A stretch of 23,512 nucleotides of DNA, from positions 1 to 23,512 of the forward strand of contig JADGJG010000333.1 in NCBI GenBank assembly GCA_027596195.1, read 5' to 3'. The position numbers and the translations under genes were made by a program. The stretch is from Podochytrium sp. JEL0797 (Eukaryota > Chytridiomycota > Chytridiomycetes > Chytridiales > Chytriomycetaceae). This document shows positions 17,425-23,512 of this stretch, in pieces. Below the pieces are notes generated by a model. That model had not been told where the DNA came from. It saw only the letters and a program-made list of their open reading frames with translations, and searched no databases. Within the stretch, counting starts at the first letter, position 1; each line of letters starts with the position of its first letter.

Positions 17425-19563
17425 ATGAATTCGTCTCAGCCCTTCGGCGGACCGCAGCCCTCTCCCTTTGGACTTGTCTCTGCCAGACTTGATTCCTTGG
17501 ATGTTTCGACTCTCCTTACGTTATTCGTCTTGGTCCTCGCTTTGGTGCACCACTTGAGCCACAGCAAAGTGCGTTTGTTCCACAGCACTTCCACGGTTCT
17601 CGTGGCTTCTTCTGCAGCCAAAACACCGCTCGCTCTGCTCCTCGGTGCCAAATGCCCCTCTCTTTCGAACGGATTCTTCCGTCCAACCCCGTGGTTAAAA
17701 GGAGGAAACCTGCAGACCATTTGGGCCGGATTGATCTCAAAGTTTGCAGAAACGAGGGGAGAGTATGATCGGTGAGTTAAGCATTGTGATCATTACATTC
17801 ATTAATCGAATCCAATCCAGTGATCTTATTGACTCGCCTGACGGAGGCCTCGTTGCCATCGACTGGGCACCGCGGAACCACAGAGACCTGTCTCCCACCA
17901 CAGTGCGTGTCTGATTAATTAATCACGCGATTACTGATTCCTGATCCGAATACTCAGCCCATCCTGATACTCCTCCACGGCCTCGCTGGCGGCTCGAGCG
18001 AAACTTACATTTGCGATTTGCTGCCCACGGCCCTCAAATCTGGCTACAAAGTCGCTGCCCTCAATTTCCGCGGCTGCGGCGGCCTCGAACTGACCACCCC
18101 GCAACTGTATTCCGCATCATTTACCACCGATGTGCGTCTACTTACCGCCCATATCCACAAATTGTACCCCGACGCACCCCTCGTCGGAATCGGATTCTCG
18201 CTCGGTGCCAATATTCTGCTCAAATCCGTCGGAGAGGATTCTGCCGACTCGTTGTTGATGGCCTGTGTGTGCATTGGGAATCCGTTCGACTTGAACTTGG
18301 GCATGTCGTTTTTGCATTCGACTTGGATCGGCGAGGAGTTTTATTCGAGAGTCATGACCAAGAACTTGATTGGAATCTATGACAAGTTGAGTTTTGTTAC
18401 ATTTGGGTGGTGATGGGACGAGTGGTGTGGAATGTTTGCGTGTGTTCGCGAAGCGCGTCGAAAAAAGAGGGCGAGATCTCGAATCGAAATTTGGCGAAGC
18501 GAGCATGCGTATGTATGCACTGCCTGTAGTGTGCAATACACAAAGCGTCGCTTTGAAAGCGATACAGCGCAACGCGTAGCGTCGCAAGAAGTGTGTGAAG
18601 CGCGTCGAAATGAGCGAATGTGCCCCAGTTTCTCACACCCTCTCTCCAACCCCTCTTCTCCCCAAAAAACAGACACAAACGCATGTTCGAAAAACACCCC
18701 AACCAACCGCACTACACCTCGCCCCTCTCCTCCCCACAAATCCTCTCCTCCACCTACCTCTCCGATTTCGACGAACACGCCACCCGCCGCACCTTCTCCT
18801 TCCGCTCCGTTACCGAATACTACCGCATGGCCAGCTCCGCGCAATACCTCCCGGACGTACGAATCCCAACGCTTCTCCTATCCGACACGAGTGACCCGAT
18901 TGCGAGGGCGGAAGCGATCCCCGTAGCGGATGTGTTGGCGAATCCGTGTGTGGTTCTCGCAACAACGAGTGGGGGTGGACATATTGGGTGGTTTGAAGGG
19001 TGGTGGAGGCCGAAGCGGTGGTTTGTGAGACCTGTGATGGAGTTCGTGGATATGCTTGTGGAGTTGAGGCTGCAAAGTTCACGCGTGTTTGGACTATTGC
19101 CTGAAGCTTTTTTCTACAGGCTCATGAGTCGTTGCCAGCGGACCTGAAACACACTTTCGTGGAGAGCAAAAGAACCACAAAGAATTCGCGCGATTCTGTT
19201 TTTTGCGAACCAAACCCACAAGCAGCCACAGCGCCGCCGAAGTCCGACCTTAAACCAATCGATAATGCCACCAAACCGAACCCACTAACCCCAGCTGTCA
19301 CCGCGAATTCCACCCCAATTGCTATCAAGGTGGCCACCCCCACCATCAAACCGATTCCTGCATCCGGAACCGATTCAAATAGCAAGCGTTCAATCATTTT
19401 TGCGTACGTGCGCCACATTCTTCGGTTTCGGACCGACACGTCAGTTGAAATGCAGATTCTGCAACGACTGGTCGTGCTCGTGTTTAGTGGATGGATCGGG
19501 GTGTGGATCAAGAGGCGGTGGTCGGGCGTTGGCGGGAGAGCTGGAAAGCGCTTGAACGCCTGA
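17425..19563 (+). CDS. Membrane-anchored alpha/beta hydrolase (ABHD1/3, YheT/EMB8-like)
   Basis: Exons are 17425-17771, 17821-17902, 17958-18385 and 18673-19057, probably followed by 19120-19563. Introns are 49, 55, 287 and 62 bp. A membrane helix lies at about residues 28-46, followed by FRPTPWLKGGNLQTIW, typical of the family. Core motifs are LLHGLAGGS, NFRGCGG, the nucleophile elbow GFSLGAN (Ser about 224), an acid in SDTSDP (Asp about 360) and GGGHIGW (His about 389). Relatives are ER or membrane lipases/esterases acting on acylglycerols or phospholipids. The end is uncertain. A strong acceptor (CTTTTTTCTACAG at 19119) leads into 147 open codons that are Thr/Pro-rich with a second hydrophobic segment, giving 561 residues. 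Without that splice the protein stops at 19147 (443 residues). Residue numbers are for the spliced model. Confidence 0.88.
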
Positions 19564-19641
19564 GTGCCTTCTCAGTTTTTCTTTTTGGAACTCAAATATA
19601 ACCCCTGAGCTCATTCAAGAAACCCGGACATTAAATTGCAT

Positions 19642-19871
19642 TTAATTCTGCCAAAACCCCCATTCAAACTCACAGCTCAATTCATTATTCCGGGAGATCA
19701 AGCAATCCTCCAACCGCTCCAACAACAACATTTCTCTGGGAATAGGCCCAGACAAGTTGCTCTTATAGAGATAGAGACATGTTAGATGGGACATGTTTCC
19801 AATGGATGTTGGAATCGTGCCGCTGAGTTCGCTCGCACCCAATAAAAGCGTGTCCAACAGTACCAAATTTC
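19642..19871 (-). pseudogene. C-terminal fragment of an F-box/LRR paralogue (H)
   Basis: Only the last two LRRs and the C-cap remain: ELSGTIPTSIGNMSHL, then GPIPREMLLLERLEDC and LSCEFEWGFWQN. Homology begins at NLVLLDTLLL near 19871 and is cut off exactly where a + strand fragment begins. There is no coiled coil or F-box-like part, so it is a remnant. Confidence 0.85.
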
Positions 19872-19872
19872 T

Positions 19873-20407
19873 TCCAATCGACTCACTGGAGAAATTCCTG
19901 CCGAGCTGGGAGGGTTGGTTCAGTTAGAGACACTTGATCTCCATGCGAATCAACTCACGGGGGGAATTCCTGCCGAGGTTGAAGAGTTGGTGCAGTTACT
20001 TCTCCTCGATCTCTCTCAAAGTCATCTCACTGGGAAAATTCCTGTCGAGTTTGGAGAGTTGGCGAACCTCGAGTGCCTCGATCTCTCCGAAAATCAGCTC
20101 AGTGGAGAAATCCGTGTTGAATTTGGAAAGCTGGTGGAGCTGAGAGATCTTTCACTTAATCCCTATGGAACTGGGGGGCATTGAACAGTTGGATAGAATC
20201 TATCTATGCCAGAACCAACTCAGTGGCTTGATTCCAACATCTGTGTGCAAACTTGCTTTTCTGAGCTGTCTACAAATTCAAGATAACAAGCTTTCTGGTC
20301 CTGTGCCACGAGAAATGTTGTCGTTGAAGTTTTTGGAGCGTTGCAACCTGGGAGGAAACGATGAATTGAGTTGTGAATGCGAATGGAGGTTTTGTCCCCG
20401 CAAATAA
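19873..20407 (+). pseudogene. 5'-truncated F-box/LRR paralogue (I) with a frameshift
   Basis: Homology starts abruptly inside an LRR (SSNRLTGEIPAELGGLVQL) and matches paralogue G best. Three further repeats follow. Near 20155-20180 part of a repeat is missing and the frame changes (LSLNP, then MELGGIEQLDRIYL). The remaining repeats and C-cap (LSCECEWRFCPRK) end at 20407, 30 bp from the stop codon of the convergent methyltransferase gene. The whole N-terminal half is absent. Confidence 0.85.
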
Positions 20408-20437
20408 ACAAAGCAAATTGCAAAGTCTCTCTATTCC

Positions 20438-22208
20438 TCAACTCAACAAAAACTTGAAATTCTGATAATACTCCAACATGGGCACCTCCCCACTCCTCGT
20501 CGTGCACGCCTCCACCCCCACCGCATTCTCCTCCAAAAACTCACGTTGCGTCACAACCCTCACGTCCCCCTTCCTCCCTTCACCCACGGCACAATACAAT
20601 TCCCGCATGGCCTCAAAATCCGTTGGGAAGAACACGTCAAAGAAGCCTTGTTGTACGAGGTACGTTGAACACGCGACCATTCCGCCTCTGTATCGCGTTT
20701 GGACGACGGGGGAGCAGTGGCCTGCGAGGGTGTCGGGGAGGTCCGAGAAGTCGGATACGATGAGACGGTGGTTAGGGAAGTGGGAGTGCAGTTTTTCGAG
20801 GAACAGCTGTTTGGAAAAGAGAGAAACCCGGTTAATAAAAACGCGTGCAACGAGCGAATCCGTGTTTACCATATTCATTGTCGGCAGAAACTCTCTCTCC
20901 GACAAATTCGGCGCCCCAGGAATCATTCCCCTCAATTTTCGCACAACAGGGTGATGCAACACTTCCGATCTCTTTCCGCCCGTCCATTTGTCTCGCAGCG
21001 AGAGGTACCGTTGAATCAGAGGGTCTGAAAGTGGTTCGAACGCTTCTTGGTAGTCTCCATCATGATCGACGAGAACGACGCCTTGTACGGGGGTGCCGTC
21101 GTGTTGTTGGTATCGAATGAGATCGTGGGAGAAGTTGTCCTGTTGCCGGGTTGGATGTGAGAACGTGTGTGTGAGGGGGGGAAGCGTTGATCGCGTGGAG
21201 TCGGGATAGTTGAGTCTGATTCCGAGTGAGGAGTCGCGATTCGAAAACTGGAAAATGGCAGCCTTGATTGACCGCCCATCGAATACCGCTCGCGCTCGCC
21301 CTTTTTCGTTCGACGGGTCGCGCAATACTCAAGCGCGGCCGACAGCACGCGCATCCCGCATATCCCAATAATCGAAAAGGCCACAGACAAATCGCAATCA
21401 CTCACAATAACTTCCATCGCAACCACAAAACACGGCTCTTCGACGCGTTGATTCCAATCAAAAATGGACTGATTCACAATCGTGACAGGGTGACCTTGCC
21501 ATTCGACTTCGAGCTGATCGCCAACCAGCATCCGCTTGCGCTGCTTGCCCGCGAGTTTCGAACTAATCTCAACAATCGTGTATTCGGTGCGCGCATAGAC
21601 ATTGGGAAAGCGTTGTTGAATGAAATCGAGCATGTTTTTGGCGAGAGTTCCGTTTCCGGCACCGATTTCGTAGATTTTGAGAGGGTTGGGGTTTGTGGGG
21701 CCGTGTGTTTTGAGGATATAGTTTGCGAGTGCATTTCCGTAGTGGGGCTGTGAGGGAATTCTTGGTTCAGGAATATCGGGATTCGATCTCGAAGATGGAT
21801 GGGTACCTTGAACAGCTCCGTGGGTGTGTGCCAGACCTGGCGCACACTCTCATCATTCACTCCACTCTCCTCCATCCTCTGGTATTCCTCCGCCACGGTG
21901 TTCATAAAGGCCAAGTTGTCTTTGAGCTTCGAAACATCGATTCCGCGATCGTTTGGAAGCGAAAAGATGGTTGCGTTGCGTGAAAAGTAACCATAGTGCG
22001 GGTTGTAGAGCGCATCGTGGATGAAGGTGCGTGTGGACATGCGGCAGTGCGTGGGCGGGGCGGGGAGGGGCGCGAGGGAGGTGGGCGACGAGTGGATCGT
22101 GGGGAGCGTTGCTTTCGTATTGGATCGCAGTGATCCATCTACAGTGTCACCGAGTGTGTCCCAGTAGTTCCCGCGAAGGTTCCGAGAAGAGGAAAACGAG
22201 CGGCGCAT
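20438..22208 (-). CDS. MidA/NDUFAF7-like SAM-dependent methyltransferase (DUF185), four exons
   Basis: Exons are 22208-21807, 21747-21406, 21139-20870 and 20806-20438, all in phase 0, giving 460 residues. Introns are 59, 266, 63 bp. The 63-bp intron has no stop and a multiple of three bases, so it can be mistaken for coding. It has donor GTAAAC, a TATTAAC branch-like site and acceptor AACAG. The N-terminus MRRSFSSSRNLRGNYWDTL looks like a mitochondrial presequence. Family hallmarks are FIHDALYNPHYGYFS, TELFK joined to PHYGNALANY, the SAM-binding EIGAGNGTL (about residues 161-169), VVAMEVI joined to DNFSHD, and the C-terminal VVQTRYRGG and STYLVQQGFFDVFFPT of the fungal branch. NDUFAF7 methylates an Arg in complex I; this fungal branch is uncharacterised, so the substrate is open. 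The open frame extends to 22238 but starts with TTG; the ATG at 22208 is used. Confidence 0.92.
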
Positions 22209-22610
22209 TGGAAAAAATGAAGACGCCAAAATGATCAATCTCTCGGAGTTGGAATATCCGTTTCTCTCCGTTATGACAATGAGCTCTTCAAGAAGAGATT
22301 ATACCTCACAGCTGAAAGACTAAGTTACGAGATTGGCCGGAATTTTCTTCACGCATTGCCGATGATCACACAAAAGCGCTTCGAGAACCAGGCACGGAAG
22401 CTTGGCGAATTTCAACATGATGAAGCTCTTGAATTTTCCCGGTTTAAACCGTCGCTAACTCCTGTTCATTCGGAAAATGACTATGGAAAAGATGTGGGGA
22501 TAGGGAAGATGCGCACAATTCACGAAAAACAAAATTTCAAACAAACACGATTATTTTATTGTATCTCAAACAATTACAATTAATCAATAAAAAACTAACG
22601 AACAGAGACA
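22209..22610. other. Intergenic region between methyltransferase and hexosaminidase
   Basis: These 402 bp form the upstream region of the methyltransferase and the 3' flank of the hexosaminidase, both on the - strand. A short + frame (about 22356-22583) shows no family-like content. A poly(A)-signal-like site is listed separately. Confidence 0.5.
22555..22560 (-). terminator. Putative poly(A) signal AATAAA
   Basis: On the - strand AATAAA lies about 50 bases after the hexosaminidase stop codon, inside an AT-rich stretch. The position suits 3'-end formation; the match alone is weak evidence in AT-rich DNA. Confidence 0.45.
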
Positions 22611-23512
22611 TCAAACTGGGGGAACAACATCCAAACCCTCACGGTTTCCGTGCGGGGACTTGTTTCCTCCAACCAAGAAACCACAGTGGTTCTCGTCACA
22701 CCACTCGGGGTGAAGTGCCTCGGCGGCCATTCCACGAGAGATCAAACGCTCTCTCATCATCACCAAACGCGGCTCAGCCTCGAACATGTCCTTGTTGGCA
22801 GCGTCGTCGAACGAAGACCAAAGAGCCTCAGCCAAGGCGGAAGAACGCGGCCAGAGCTTGGTGTCCAAGTTGGAAGAGTCAATCTTCTCACCCCAGATGG
22901 CAACGGAAGCTCCAATAATGAGGTCCAAGTTACCCTTGGGTGGGTCCGCCAATCCAGTTCCGGTGGTGTCGGTGACGTTCTGCATCGGAGACGTGCGGGG
23001 GTCGTGGTTGTAAATGTGCTGCCAGTTGCGGTAAGCCAACCAGTAGTCCTCACGGGCAGACTGGTTTCCGTATCCAAGGGAATCCGTCAACCATTTGCCG
23101 GCTCCACCGTCCAAGTAGTAGTTCTCGTTGTTGGTCTCGACAATCTGGTACTTGTTGAGTTCAAGGATGCGCTGGAGCGAGTTCTTGCCGAGCTTGTTGT
23201 TCCATCCGTTCCAGATCTGGATGATGGATCCCTCGGGGAGGTCCACAAAGTCGTTGAGGATAATGTCTTCCCAGTGCATGGTGGTCTTCTTGATAGTCTT
23301 GACGTCGTCAATGATTCCGTCAATGTAAGTCTGGTAGACGCGCGCGAATCCTTCGAACCAAGCCTCAGGGAACGTGTAGGGCTCCTCAGCGTTGGGGAAC
23401 ACGGAAGAGTAGTTGGTCATGCCGGGGAACACGTTCTCCATGTACGCGGGCTCCATGGCGTAACAGAAGGAAGAAACCTCGTCTCCACCCAAGTGCATCA
23501 CCGAGTCTGGGA
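22611..23512 (-). CDS. GH20 beta-N-acetylhexosaminidase, C-terminal part (runs off the window)
   Basis: The frame is open to the window edge, and 300 residues of the C-terminal catalytic domain are present. The fragment begins PDSVMHLGGDEV, the GH20 motif whose Asp-Glu pair carries out substrate-assisted hydrolysis. Further hallmarks are TMHWEDI, IIQIWNGW, the Tyr-rich NENYYLDGGAGKW, ASVAIWGEKID and LWPRSSALAEALWSS. It ends near a Cys pair (WCDENHCGF), as in other GH20 enzymes. These enzymes remove terminal GlcNAc/GalNAc, for example from chitin oligomers, and are secreted or lysosomal/vacuolar. The N-terminal domain and any signal peptide lie outside the window. No intron is seen in this part. 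Its codon use is noticeably regular (mostly C- or G-ending codons), as in well-expressed genes, by eye only. Confidence 0.95.
   Translation of the reverse strand, partial: PDSVMHLGGDEVSSFCYAMEPAYMENVFPGMTNYSSVFPNAEEPYTFPEAWFEGFARVYQTYIDGIIDDVKTIKKTTMHWEDIILNDFVDLPEGSIIQIWNGWNNKLGKNSLQRILELNKYQIVETNNENYYLDGGAGKWLTDSLGYGNQSAREDYWLAYRNWQHIYNHDPRTSPMQNVTDTTGTGLADPPKGNLDLIIGASVAIWGEKIDSSNLDTKLWPRSSALAEALWSSFDDAANKDMFEAEPRLVMMRERLISRGMAAEALHPEWCDENHCGFLVGGNKSPHGNREGLDVVPPV

Noticed and set aside
3545..20407. Regularly spaced LRR DNA repeats as a CRISPR or satellite array
   Set aside because: The 72-nt periodicity is in frame and encodes 24-residue LRRs with diverged sequence; there are no constant repeats with unique spacers.

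Overview
The window reads as nuclear DNA of a fungus, most likely a zoosporic (chytrid-type) fungus. Genes are interrupted by short GT-AG introns, mostly 49-90 bp. The ribosomal protein eS30 is of fungal type, with no ubiquitin-like leader. The window also holds GPI-type surface proteins, a GH20 hexosaminidase and many plant-type leucine-rich repeats in proteins without signal peptides. The lineage is an inference from gene content; I could run no search.

Layout. 1-1.7 kb: a three-exon SLC1/DAACS symporter (-). 2.3-3.4 kb: a U-box plus coiled-coil protein (-). 3.5-11.2 kb: a cluster of six paralogues with the same architecture (coiled coil, F-box-like domain, conserved linker, 24-residue plant-type LRRs, conserved Cys-Asp-Phe C-cap). 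Three are intact (3545-4708, 6236-7408, 7540-8541), one has a single frameshift (8764-9713, +), and two are clear pseudogenes. 12.1-12.6 kb: a four-exon gene for ribosomal protein eS30 whose first coding exon is only the ATG. 13.5-16.1 kb: two secreted, probably GPI-anchored proteins, one with four Cys-containing INGQ modules and one with a Cys-rich head and Thr/Ser mucin stalk. 16.2-17.3 kb: a seventh LRR paralogue with one in-frame stop. 17.4-19.6 kb: a five-exon membrane alpha/beta hydrolase. 19.6-20.4 kb: two LRR gene pieces fused head to head on opposite strands. 20.4-22.2 kb: a four-exon MidA/NDUFAF7-like mitochondrial methyltransferase. 22.6 kb to the end: the C-terminal part of a GH20 beta-hexosaminidase.

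How it fits together. The housekeeping genes look unrelated to each other. The notable content is the LRR family: nine loci or fragments with variable repeat number (4 to 7), an almost exact 72-nt unit duplication, several independent inactivations and an inverted breakpoint. This is a birth-and-death family. The F-box-like domain suggests substrate adaptors of SCF ubiquitin ligases, and a U-box protein lies beside the cluster, but a shared pathway is only a hypothesis. Exon boundaries were placed by eye from GT/AG sites, reading frame and family conservation. Several apparent starts of long open frames are not ATG and were replaced by the ATG shared with paralogues.
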